A stretch of DNA of 64,000 bases from Luteipulveratus halotolerans (GTDB lineage: Bacteria; Actinomycetota; Actinomycetes; Actinomycetales; Dermatophilaceae), in contig NZ_LAIR01000002.1 of the NCBI RefSeq assembly GCF_001247745.1, forward strand, positions 4,169,245 through 4,233,244, given 5' to 3'. Shown piece after piece: positions 1 through 7,959 of the stretch; within the stretch, counting starts at the first letter, position 1; each line of letters starts with the position of its first letter. A program made the position numbers and the translations under genes. The notes beneath the pieces were generated by a model that saw nothing but the letters and a program-made list of their open reading frames with translations, was not told where the DNA came from and made no database searches.

Positions 1-813
1 GATCGAGAACGGCGCGGAGTCCTGCGTCTCGTACAACGCCTCGGCGGCCGCCATCTTCATCGGCTGCACCTCGGTCATGACCTTGCCCTGGAAGTCACCG
101 CTGATGGCGACGCCCGCCCCGGCGACGAGCAGCGCGATCGCGCCGACGCGGGCGCCGGTGCGATACATCGGCAGGTCGTCGGCGACGTGCTTCTTGTGGA
201 TGTGCCACATGCACGCGCCGAGCACGACCGCGGCGCCGCACATGTACGACGCGAACGCGGTGTGCGGGAACGTCACCATCTGCACCTTGTTGGTGAGCAC
301 GGCGACGAAGTCGGTCAGCTCGGCGCGGCCGGTCTCGGGGTTGATGCGGTAGCCGACCGGGTGCTGCATGAACGAGTTGGCCGCGAGGATGAAGTACGCC
401 GACAGCAGCGTGCCGATGTGCACGATCCAGATGCACGCGACGTGCAGCTTCTCGGGGATGCGACCCCAGCCGAAGATCCACAGACCGAGGAACGTCGACT
501 CCAGGAAGAACGCGAGCAGCGCCTCGATCGCGAGCGGCGCCCCGAAGATGTCGCCGACGAATCGTGAGTAGTCCGACCAGTTCATCCCGAACTGGAACTC
601 CTGGACGATGCCGGTCACCAGGCCGAGGCCGAAGTTGATCGTGAACAGCTTGCCGAGGAACTTCGACAGCCGCAGATGAGCAGGGTTGCGAGTGCGCAGG
701 TACACCGTGTGGAACCCGGCGACGAACGCGGACAGGCCGATCGTGACCGGCACGAACAGGAAGTGGTAGACGGTCGTGACAGCGAACTGCCACCGAGCCA
801 GGTCGACGTTCAC
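1..813 (-). CDS. cydA: Cytochrome bd ubiquinol oxidase subunit I, N-terminal part (runs off the window)
   Basis: Subunit I of the bd-type terminal oxidase, a membrane quinol oxidase that reduces O2 at high affinity without pumping protons. The 271 codons present read MNVDLARWQFAVTTVYHFLF and continue through several hydrophobic helices. His17 sits where the family's haem b595 ligand lies, and FPHTAFASY matches the second haem-ligand helix. GRIPEKLH and NSFMQHPVGY are also typical of CydA. The GTG start at 813 puts the conserved R-WQF-V-Y-H block at the right distance from the N-terminus. The quinol-binding Q-loop and C-terminal half lie outside the window, so completeness of the gene and presence of cydB cannot be judged. 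Two palindromes lie just upstream and probably control it. Confidence 0.95.
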   Translation of the reverse strand, partial: MNVDLARWQFAVTTVYHFLFVPVTIGLSAFVAGFHTVYLRTRNPAHLRLSKFLGKLFTINFGLGLVTGIVQEFQFGMNWSDYSRFVGDIFGAPLAIEALLAFFLESTFLGLWIFGWGRIPEKLHVACIWIVHIGTLLSAYFILAANSFMQHPVGYRINPETGRAELTDFVAVLTNKVQMVTFPHTAFASYMCGAAVVLGACMWHIHKKHVADDLPMYRTGARVGAIALLVAGAGVAISGDFQGKVMTEVQPMKMAAAEALYETQDSAPFSI

Positions 814-822
814 GGGCGCTCC

Positions 823-839
823 TACTACGAGGTGTAGTA
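823..839. promoter_or_regulatory. Inverted-repeat operator O1 upstream of cydA
   Basis: Half-sites TACTAC and GTAGTA separated by 5 nt, 10 nt upstream of the cydA start codon. The half-sites resemble those of BlaI/MecI/CopY-type winged-helix repressors (TACTAC-N4-GTAGTA), although the spacing differs by one. Its position over the leader would let a bound repressor block cydA expression. Assignment to a repressor family is inference. Confidence 0.55.
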
Positions 840-844
840 ACAGC

Positions 845-866
845 GTACTACTACACGTAGTAGTAC
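845..866. promoter_or_regulatory. Inverted-repeat operator O2 upstream of cydA
   Basis: A 22-bp element with perfect 10-bp arms (GTACTACTAC / GTAGTAGTAC) around a 2-nt centre. It shares the TACTAC/GTAGTA half-site with O1, which lies 5 nt away. Two adjacent copies suggest cooperative binding of one regulator at the cydA promoter. Confidence 0.55.
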
Positions 867-929
867 GGCGAGAGTGCAGGCCTTGTCGCTCCGAGAGCGG
901 TCAGGACGACAAGGCCTGCACTCTCGCCG
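866..929. terminator. Long perfect hairpin downstream of the lipoprotein genes
   Basis: A perfect 23-bp inverted repeat (866-888 with 907-929) around an 18-nt loop. It follows the stop of the minus-strand lipoprotein gene at 962 and precedes the cydA operators, so it probably terminates the pls/peptidase/lipoprotein transcript. There is no T-tract, as is usual in high-GC actinobacteria. Confidence 0.6.
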
Positions 930-961
930 CGAGACGTCGAGAGCGTCGCGGGGGCGGTGTG

Positions 962-1690
962 TCAGCCCCCGTAGATCTGGGACGCAGGCGGCGCGGTGAA
1001 CGGCGTGACGGCGTTCCAGCTGCTGAACGTCATGTCGGCGCCAGGCAGGTGGGCCTCCAGCGGCCGGTGGCTCGGGTCCGCCGTGACCGCGAACCAGTAC
1101 CCCGGGTCGCTCGTCGAGGTGACCTTGATCGCGGCCTCCCCTTGATAGGTCGCGGGATGGGTTGTGCTCTGGCCGGCCGCATCGTCGAACTCACCCAAGG
1201 ACTCGGCGAGGTACGTACGCGCGGTCTTGGTCGGCGTCGCGACCTTGACGAGGTACTTGCCGACCCGCCTGTGCGCCTCGGCGGAGGGAACGCCGCTGGA
1301 CGTCCAGAACCTGACGTCGCCCATTCCGTACATCTTCCCGGCGACCACCATGTTGGTCAGCGTGCCTTCGGACGTGCTGGTCATCCGGCCCTTCTGGTTG
1401 GACCCGTCGGCCTGCCCGGAGATGTCCATGGTGTTGTGCTCAGCGCCCTGCTGCAGGTCCATCGTGATGCGCACGGACTTCACCGTGCTGCTCGTCCTCT
1501 TGGCGGTAGCGAGCAGCGCCGCGCCACTCTCCTCGGCAGTGCCCGCGGTCGACGTCGGGACACTCGCGCTCGTGCTCGGTACGACTGACGGTGCTGCGGC
1601 GGGCGGGGCCTCATCCCCGCACGCGGCGAGTGTCAGCGAGCAGATCGCCATGACTGTCAGCGCAATTCGACGAGATGTGCAGCCGAGCAT
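962..1690 (-). CDS. LppX/LprG-like lipoprotein (distal copy)
   Basis: Predicted secreted lipoprotein of 242 residues. It begins MLGCTSRRIALTVMAICSL, followed by lipobox LAAC at about residue 23 and a Ser/Thr/Ala/Pro-rich linker. The body resembles mycobacterial LppX/LprG-type proteins, which have a half-barrel fold and carry lipids or glycolipids in the cell envelope. The ATG at 1690 has an AGGAGA ribosome site, whereas the longer frame upstream would bury the signal peptide. It is a paralogue of the next gene upstream: both end in a V-x-x-x-TAPPASQ motif. It lies 41 nt after that gene and is probably the last gene of the operon starting with the NRPS at 7810. Family assignment is by general resemblance only. 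Confidence 0.8.
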   Translation of the reverse strand: MLGCTSRRIALTVMAICSLTLAACGDEAPPAAAPSVVPSTSASVPTSTAGTAEESGAALLATAKRTSSTVKSVRITMDLQQGAEHNTMDISGQADGSNQKGRMTSTSEGTLTNMVVAGKMYGMGDVRFWTSSGVPSAEAHRRVGKYLVKVATPTKTARTYLAESLGEFDDAAGQSTTHPATYQGEAAIKVTSTSDPGYWFAVTADPSHRPLEAHLPGADMTFSSWNAVTPFTAPPASQIYGG

Positions 1691-1731
1691 CGGTCTCCTG
1701 AGTGTGAGTGAGAAGGGGCGTACGGCCGTCC

Positions 1732-2586
1732 TCAGGCGCCGCCGGGCACCTTGACCTGCTGGGAGGCGGGCGGTGCGGTGTACGACGGCACGGCGTCCCA
1801 CTCGGTCAGCGCGACCTTGCCCTCCTTGGAGGTGATCTCCAGCGGCAGCCGCTTGGCGTCGTCCACCACCGTGATGTTGGTGGTCTCGGCCGCGAAGCGC
1901 GGCGCCAGCTGGAGAGCCGCCTGGGTGCCCACCTGCTTGCTGGTGACCGTGGTGTTGACGGAGTTGATGCGGGAGTCGTCGAAGCCGTCGGTCATGTCGG
2001 AGATGAGCTTCTTCATGGTGAAGTTGTTGAACGAGGCGGCCTTGTCGGCGGGTGCCTTGATGTACTTGCCGGCGTACTTGTTGGCGGTGGCCGTCGGTGC
2101 ACCCTGCTTGATCCAGTACGTCCGATCGCCCTTGACGTAGTGGGTGCCGCTGATCGTGCGGATCGTGATCGTGCCGTCCGTGGCCGTCTTGACGGTGACC
2201 TCCTGGTTGGAGGTCTGGATCTGGCCGCGGGCGTCGATGTGCATCTTCTCGCCGTCCTCGACGACGTCACCCGACACGTGCGCGCTCTTGGCCTGGTTGG
2301 CCGACGTCTTGGACGTCCGCAGGATCTGGCCCGGGTCGCGGCTGCCGGTGGCCGGCGCAGCGGCCGTGCTCGGCGTCGTCGTGGTCGGGGCGGCGCTCGA
2401 CGTGCTCGGCGCCTGACTGGACGACGCCTCCGAGGACGCGGCCGTCGACGTCGTGGCGGCGCCGGTCGCCGGAGCCGAGGCGTTGGTCACCGAGACCGAG
2501 TCGTCGCCGCACGCGGTGAGGAGCGCGATCGACAACGGCGCCGCAGCGACGAGCGCGAGAGTACGACGGGTGGCGGAGTGCAGCAT
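1732..2586 (-). CDS. LppX/LprG-like lipoprotein (proximal copy)
   Basis: Predicted lipoprotein of 284 residues: MLHSATRRTLALVAAAPLS, then lipobox LLTAC at about residue 25, a long Ala/Ser/Thr linker, and a beta-rich body with motifs such as KSAHVSGDVVEDG and GTHYVKGDRTYWI that are typical of LppX/LprAFG-like proteins. The ATG at 2586 is preceded by GGAGG. It lies 47 nt downstream of the M1 peptidase gene and 41 nt upstream of a paralogous lipoprotein, all on one strand. Its ligand is unknown. The context raises the possibility of an envelope role linked to the product of the upstream NRPS, but nothing in the sequence proves it. Confidence 0.82.
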   Translation of the reverse strand: MLHSATRRTLALVAAAPLSIALLTACGDDSVSVTNASAPATGAATTSTAASSEASSSQAPSTSSAAPTTTTPSTAAAPATGSRDPGQILRTSKTSANQAKSAHVSGDVVEDGEKMHIDARGQIQTSNQEVTVKTATDGTITIRTISGTHYVKGDRTYWIKQGAPTATANKYAGKYIKAPADKAASFNNFTMKKLISDMTDGFDDSRINSVNTTVTSKQVGTQAALQLAPRFAAETTNITVVDDAKRLPLEITSKEGKVALTEWDAVPSYTAPPASQQVKVPGGA

Positions 2587-2633
2587 GAGGGTTCCTCCCC
2601 GAGATGGTGCGGTGTGCGGGATCGTACGGCCGC

Positions 2634-3935
2634 TCAGCGGCGTACGGGCAACGGCGGCAGCGGGCCGGAACGGACCCACGCGTCGATGATCGGACGCACC
2701 GGGACGTCGAGGCGTTCCTCGGCAAGCTCGACGAAGTCGTCGGTGGTGACGTTGCCGCCGCGGTGGCGGTCGACCCAGGCGCGCAGCAGGTCGAAGAACG
2801 CCTCGTCACCCGCGGTGAGCCGCAGGGCGTGCAGGGTGAGGGCTCCGCGCTTGTAGACCCGGTCGTCGAAGACGTCGTCCGGCCCGGGATCGCCGAGGAC
2901 GAGCCTCTGGCCCAGCTCGGCCAGTCGACCCCAGTGCTCGTGCGCACGCTGATCGGCGGTCGGCCCGCCGGACTCCTCCGACCACAGCCACTCCGAGTAG
3001 CAGGCGAACCCCTCGTGCAGCCAGATGTCGCGCAGCGTCCGCAGGGTGACGGCGTTGCCGAACCACTGGTGGGCCAGCTCGTGGGCGATGAGGCGCTGGC
3101 TGTCCCAGTCGCGGGTCAGCAGGTTGGACCCGAAGATCGACAACCCCTGCGCCTCGAGCGGGATCTCCAGCTCGTCATCGGTGACGACCACGCGGTAGCC
3201 GCTGAACGGGTACGGCCCGAACAGGCGCGTGAACAGCTCGAGCATCGCGGGCTGGTCGGCGAACGCGATGTCGAACGCCCTCCGCCGGGCCGGCGGCAGC
3301 GCCGCGGTCAGGGGCACGACCGCGCGGATCTCGTGCTCGGCGTACCGGCCGATCTGCACCGTGGCGAGGTAGGTCGCCATCGGGTCGGTCATCTCGTACG
3401 TCCACGTCGTGCGGCTCGCGCGGCGACGCTGCTCGGTGCGCACGCCGTTGGCGACGACGAGGTAGTCGGAGGCCGCCGTGACGGTGATGCGGTAGGTCGC
3501 TTTGTTGTCGGGGCGGTCGTTGCACGGGTACCACGACGGGGCGCCGCCGGGCTGCGAGGCGACGATGACGCCGTCCTCGAGCTCTTCCCAGCCGGCGTCG
3601 CCGACCTTGTCCTTGACCGGCTTCGGGGCGCCGCGGTAGGTGATCGTGACCGTGGCCTCCTCGCCCGCAGCGAGCGGCTGCTGCAGCACGAGCCGCAGGC
3701 GACCGCTGCGGTGGGTGTGCCGCTTGAGCCGGACACCGGTGACCTTGACGACCTTGAGGTGGTGCAGGTCGAGCGTGAGGTCGTCCAGGTCGATGTTGGC
3801 ACGCACGGTCAGCGTCGCGCGCCCCGTGAGGTGGTTGTTGTCGAGCGCGTAGTCGACGTCGAGGTCGTAGTGCAGGACTTCGTACGAGTGGTCACCGTGC
3901 CCGGGGAGGTAGGGGTCAGCCTCGGGTCGCCGCAT
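2634..3935 (-). CDS. M1-family zinc metallopeptidase, candidate degrading partner of the adjacent Pls-like synthetase
   Basis: Gluzincin aminopeptidase of 433 residues. HELAHQWFGNAV places zinc ligands His285 and His289 and catalytic Glu286, with the third ligand Glu308 in WLHEGFACYSEW. EAQGLS at 261-266 replaces the classical exopeptidase GAMEN loop, and VYKRGA carries the expected transition-state Tyr. It is short: the M1 N-terminal beta domain and catalytic domain are present, while the C-terminal helical domain of PepN is absent. No signal peptide or TM helix is visible. The ATG shares its A with the TGA of the upstream Pls-like gene (TGATG), implying translational coupling. In Streptomyces albulus the epsilon-poly-lysine-degrading enzyme Pld is an M1 metallopeptidase, so a Pld-like job is a reasonable inference. 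A housekeeping aminopeptidase is the alternative. Confidence 0.9.
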   Translation of the reverse strand: MRRPEADPYLPGHGDHSYEVLHYDLDVDYALDNNHLTGRATLTVRANIDLDDLTLDLHHLKVVKVTGVRLKRHTHRSGRLRLVLQQPLAAGEEATVTITYRGAPKPVKDKVGDAGWEELEDGVIVASQPGGAPSWYPCNDRPDNKATYRITVTAASDYLVVANGVRTEQRRRASRTTWTYEMTDPMATYLATVQIGRYAEHEIRAVVPLTAALPPARRRAFDIAFADQPAMLELFTRLFGPYPFSGYRVVVTDDELEIPLEAQGLSIFGSNLLTRDWDSQRLIAHELAHQWFGNAVTLRTLRDIWLHEGFACYSEWLWSEESGGPTADQRAHEHWGRLAELGQRLVLGDPGPDDVFDDRVYKRGALTLHALRLTAGDEAFFDLLRAWVDRHRGGNVTTDDFVELAEERLDVPVRPIIDAWVRSGPLPPLPVRR

Positions 3936-6900
3936 CAGTCGTCCTCGACCCACGGGCCGATCGGGTTGCCGATCCAGCGCGTCTTGTCGGGGACGGACTC
4001 TCCTCGCATGACCAGTGACACCGGGCCGACGGTAGCGTGCCGACCCAGCGTCGCGGCCGGAAGGATGACGCCGTGCGGTCCGATCGTGGCCCCCTGCTTG
4101 AGCACGACCTCGTCCATCGACAGCACCCGGTCGTGGAACAGGTGGGTCTGGACGACGCAGCCGCGGCTGACCGTGGCGCCGTCGCGCAGCTCGATCAGGT
4201 CGGCCTCCGGCAGCCAGTACGTCTCGCACCAGACTCCCCGCCCGATGCGTGATCCCATCGTGCGCAGCCACAGGTTGAGCACCGGACTGCCGGCCGCCGA
4301 ACGCGCGAGCCAGGGTGCGGCCAGCACCTCGACGAACGTGTCGGCGAGCTCGTTGCGCCACACGAACGAGCTCCACAGCGGGTGGTCGCCCGCACGGATG
4401 CGGCCGACGAGCGCCCACTTCGCAAGCGTGGTCACGGCGGCGGCCACCGCGCCCGCGACCATCAGGACGAGACCGGCGAGCAGCAGCACCGCCCACAGCC
4501 CCCAGCGGTCCTGAATCTCCAGCAGCAGCCACGCCACGGCGACGGCGAGCCCGAACGACAGCAGCACCGGCACGATGCGGCACGCCTCGACCAGGGCCCG
4601 TGCGACCTTGAGGCGGCGCGGCGGGCGGTACGTACGCGTGTCGTCACCCTTGCTGGACTGGCGCCGCAGCCGTTGGGGCGGGCTGCCCAGCCACGACGTA
4701 CCGGACTTGGGCTTGGCGTCCTTGCCGGGAGCAGCGGACAGCACCGCGACCAGGCCCTTCTTGGGCACCTTGCGACCGGGCGCCGTCATGCCGGAGTTGC
4801 CCACGAAGGCGCGCTTGCCGATCTTCGTGCGTTCGACGCGCAGCCAGCCGCCGCCCAGCTCGTACGGGCCGACGAGCGTGTCGTCGGCGAGGAACGCACC
4901 CTCGCCGACGGTGACCAGCGACGGGATCATCAGCACGGTCGACGCCTCGACCTCGCTGCCGATCCTGGCGCCGAGCGAACGCAGCCACGCCGGCGTGAGA
5001 GCGCTGGAGTAGAGCGGGAACAGCCAGGTGCGCGCCTCGTCGAGGACGCGCATCGTGCCCCACGCCTGCAGGGCCTGTCGGCTGTGCACGGGGTGGTGGC
5101 CGGCGGTGAGCCCGATGCCGAGCAGGCGCACGGACACCCAGATGAGAGCGGTCAGCACGATCAGGCCGACGACGCCGCCGGCGACGACCATCGGCACGGC
5201 CATCGCGGCAAGGCTGCGGTCGCCGAGCACGGCGGCTCCGACAAGCACCGCCGCGGCCGTGGCGATCACCGGCAGAAGGGCGATGACGACGGCGACGAGG
5301 CCGTACGCCAGTGTCATGACCGGCTTGTGCTTCGGGCGCTCGTCGGACCACGGGCCGCGAGCCTTGCCGACCTTGGTGGCAGGCGCACCGCTCCACGCCT
5401 CGTCGTCAGGCACCTCGCCGAACACCGCTGAGCCCGGGGCGATCTCGGCGCGTCGGCCGACGACGGCGCCCGGTGTGAGGGTCGAGCGCGTGCCGACGCG
5501 GGCCTCACGGCGTACGGTCACCGTGCCGATGTGCAGGCGGTCGCCGTCGAGCCAGTGCCCGCTCAGGTCGACCTCGGGCTCGATCGACGCCGCAGCGCCC
5601 ACGGTGAGGAAGCCGGTCACCGGTGGGAAGCTGTGCAGATCGACGTTCTTGCCGATCTTGGCGCCGAGCGCACGGGCGTACGCCGTCATCCAGGGAGCGC
5701 CCGACAGGCGGGTGGCGCCGACCTCCTCGGCGATGTGCTCGGCCAGCCAGAGGCGCAGGTGCACCTTGCCACCGCGTGGGTACGAACCGGGCTCGATGCC
5801 CACCATCGTCAGGCGGATCAGCAGCACTGCCAACGCCATTCGGCCGGGCGGCGTGAGCAGCACGAGCCACATCGGGACGACCGCCCACCAGGTGGCCGTC
5901 GGCAGGTCGCGGTCGACGACCTGAGCTGTGAGGGCCGTGCCGAGCACCAGCCAGGCGACCCAGCGCAGGCCCGCGAGCCAGCGCAGAGCGACGAGCCCGA
6001 CGTTCTGCCCGAGCTGCGTCTTGAGCGGCGTGGGACGGACCGAGCGCTCGCGCACGTTGGCCGGGGCGCTCATCGAGTCCAGCTGTGCCGCAAGGGATTT
6101 GACGGTCGGGTAGTCGTAGATGTCGGCGACCGTGATCTCGGGCTGCGTCTCGCGCAGCCGCGACACCATCTGCGCCGCGGTGAGGCTGCCGCCGCCGAGG
6201 TCGAAGAAGTCGTCGTTCTCAGACGTGACCTCGGCGCCCAGCACCTCGAGCCACAGGTCGGCGATCGCCTTGGGCGTCCCCGTGAGCTCGGCCGGCGCGT
6301 CGGTCGACGCCGCGCGCAGGGTCGCGACCGGCCACGGCAGCGCGTTGCGGTCGATCTTGCCGCTCGTGCGTGTGGGCAGCGTGTCGACGGCGGCGAGGCG
6401 CGGCACCATCGTGGCGGGCATGACCGCGCGCAGCTGCTGCATCGCCGCTGACAGGTCGAAGTCGTCCTCGACCTTGACGTAGCCGACGAGGATCTGCGTG
6501 CCCGAGCTGGTCTTGCGGACGGCGGCGGCGCCACCGGCGACACCGGGCAGGGCGGTCAGAGCGGCGTCGACCTCACCCAGCTCGATACGCCGGCCGCCGA
6601 GCTTGATCTGCTCGTCGGCCCGACCGCCGAAGACCAGGCCGGCGGAGTCGCGTACGACGAGGTCACCGCTGCGGTAGGCGCGGTCCCAGCCGAGGGTCGG
6701 CATGGGCGCGTACTTCTCGGCGTCCTTGGCCGGGTCGAGGTAGCGGGCCAGCCCGACGCCGCCGATGATCAGCTCACCCGTCTCGCCCTCGGCGACCGGA
6801 TTGCCTTGTGCGTCAACGACTTCCAGGTCCCAGCCGTCGAGGGGCAGGCCGATGCGTACGGGCTCCTCGCCGGTCAGGGGAGCGGCGCAGGCGACCACGG

Positions 6901-7810
6901 TGGCCTCGGTCGGACCGTAGGTGTTCCAGGCCTCGCGGCCGCCGGTGAAGTAGCGAGCGCCGAGCTCGGCGGGCGCGGCCTCGCCGCCGAGGATCAGCAG
7001 CCGGACCTTGGCGAGCGCCTCGGCCGGCCAGAGCGCGAGCAGCGTCGGCACGGTCGAGACGACGGTGATGCTGTTGGCGATCAGCCACGGGCCGAGGTCC
7101 ATGCCGGAGCGCACGAGTGAGCGGGGCGCCGGGACGAGGCAGGCGCCGTAGCGCCACGCCAGCCACATCTCCTCGCAGCTCGCGTCGAACGCGACCGACA
7201 GGCCGGCCATGACGCGGTCGTCGACCCCGAGCGGGTCGTCCTGCAGGAACAGGCGTGCCTCGGCGTCGACGAACGCCGCGGCGTTGCGGTGGCTGACCGC
7301 CACGCCCTTGGGTGTGCCGGTCGAGCCGGACGTGAAGATGATCCACGCGTCGTCGTCGAGCGTCGGCTCCTCGACCGCGCGCACCTCGCTGGTCGAGTGG
7401 GCGAGCCCCTCAGGGCGAGCCGCATCGAGACCCCGGCGTACGTCGATGGTGAGGTCGTCGCCGAGCACCGCTGCGACAGCGGCCTCCCCGAAGACCGTGC
7501 GTGCGCGCTCGTCGGGGTCGTCGGCGTCGACGGGGACGTACGCCGCGCCGGCCAGCAGCGTGCCGATGATCGCGACGTAGAGGTCGGTGGTGCCGGACTT
7601 GATGCGGACGCCGACCCGGTCGCCGCGCGCGACGCCCACCTCGGCGAGCTGCTCGGCGAGCTCGGTCGCGGCCTCGTGCAGCTCGGCGTACGTCATCACG
7701 GTCGCCCCGTTGTCGAGCGCCGGCGCGTCGGGGCACTCCTGGACGGTCTCGGTGAAGATGTCGACGAGGGTGCGCGGTGGCGGTGCGCTCGTTCCACGCA
7801 GCAGCGTCAC
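3935..7810 (-). CDS. pls: Pls/PosA-family single-module NRPS, predicted epsilon-poly-L-lysine (or similar polycation) synthetase
   Basis: About 1291 residues, close to Streptomyces Pls (about 1319) and with the same unusual layout. Adenylation domain about 14-494 (TSGSTGTPKG, NTYGPTEA, YRSGDL, TSGKIDR); carrier domain with DLGGGSL and phosphopantetheine Ser542; then six hydrophobic helices in three pairs (about 610-632/641-667, 831-859/867-899, 1078-1097/1104-1134), each pair followed by a beta-helix (hexapeptide-acyltransferase-like) soluble domain. No condensation or thioesterase domain is present. The specificity residues, aligned by eye to GrsA positions 235-517, read D-A-E-S-I-G-T-V-V-K, close to published Lys codes (DAESIG...K). 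The GTG at 7810 has GGAG 7 nt upstream; an in-frame ATG at 7849 lacks a ribosome site. It is divergent from argS and coupled to an M1 peptidase. Substrate is inferred; a related diamino acid is possible. Confidence 0.93.
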   Translation of the reverse strand: MTLLRGTSAPPPRTLVDIFTETVQECPDAPALDNGATVMTYAELHEAATELAEQLAEVGVARGDRVGVRIKSGTTDLYVAIIGTLLAGAAYVPVDADDPDERARTVFGEAAVAAVLGDDLTIDVRRGLDAARPEGLAHSTSEVRAVEEPTLDDDAWIIFTSGSTGTPKGVAVSHRNAAAFVDAEARLFLQDDPLGVDDRVMAGLSVAFDASCEEMWLAWRYGACLVPAPRSLVRSGMDLGPWLIANSITVVSTVPTLLALWPAEALAKVRLLILGGEAAPAELGARYFTGGREAWNTYGPTEATVVACAAPLTGEEPVRIGLPLDGWDLEVVDAQGNPVAEGETGELIIGGVGLARYLDPAKDAEKYAPMPTLGWDRAYRSGDLVVRDSAGLVFGGRADEQIKLGGRRIELGEVDAALTALPGVAGGAAAVRKTSSGTQILVGYVKVEDDFDLSAAMQQLRAVMPATMVPRLAAVDTLPTRTSGKIDRNALPWPVATLRAASTDAPAELTGTPKAIADLWLEVLGAEVTSENDDFFDLGGGSLTAAQMVSRLRETQPEITVADIYDYPTVKSLAAQLDSMSAPANVRERSVRPTPLKTQLGQNVGLVALRWLAGLRWVAWLVLGTALTAQVVDRDLPTATWWAVVPMWLVLLTPPGRMALAVLLIRLTMVGIEPGSYPRGGKVHLRLWLAEHIAEEVGATRLSGAPWMTAYARALGAKIGKNVDLHSFPPVTGFLTVGAAASIEPEVDLSGHWLDGDRLHIGTVTVRREARVGTRSTLTPGAVVGRRAEIAPGSAVFGEVPDDEAWSGAPATKVGKARGPWSDERPKHKPVMTLAYGLVAVVIALLPVIATAAAVLVGAAVLGDRSLAAMAVPMVVAGGVVGLIVLTALIWVSVRLLGIGLTAGHHPVHSRQALQAWGTMRVLDEARTWLFPLYSSALTPAWLRSLGARIGSEVEASTVLMIPSLVTVGEGAFLADDTLVGPYELGGGWLRVERTKIGKRAFVGNSGMTAPGRKVPKKGLVAVLSAAPGKDAKPKSGTSWLGSPPQRLRRQSSKGDDTRTYRPPRRLKVARALVEACRIVPVLLSFGLAVAVAWLLLEIQDRWGLWAVLLLAGLVLMVAGAVAAAVTTLAKWALVGRIRAGDHPLWSSFVWRNELADTFVEVLAAPWLARSAAGSPVLNLWLRTMGSRIGRGVWCETYWLPEADLIELRDGATVSRGCVVQTHLFHDRVLSMDEVVLKQGATIGPHGVILPAATLGRHATVGPVSLVMRGESVPDKTRWIGNPIGPWVEDD

Positions 7811-7959
7811 AGGCGTACTCCATCTTGTGCTGTCCGACAGTCGCGGCATTGTCCCGTACGAAGGTGAACGGTCGGTTCCGCCGGGCACCGTGTGGTCGGG
7901 GTCACTTCGCCCTGACAGCGCGGGAAAACCGGTGGTCGTACGCCATTACCCTGGGACGC

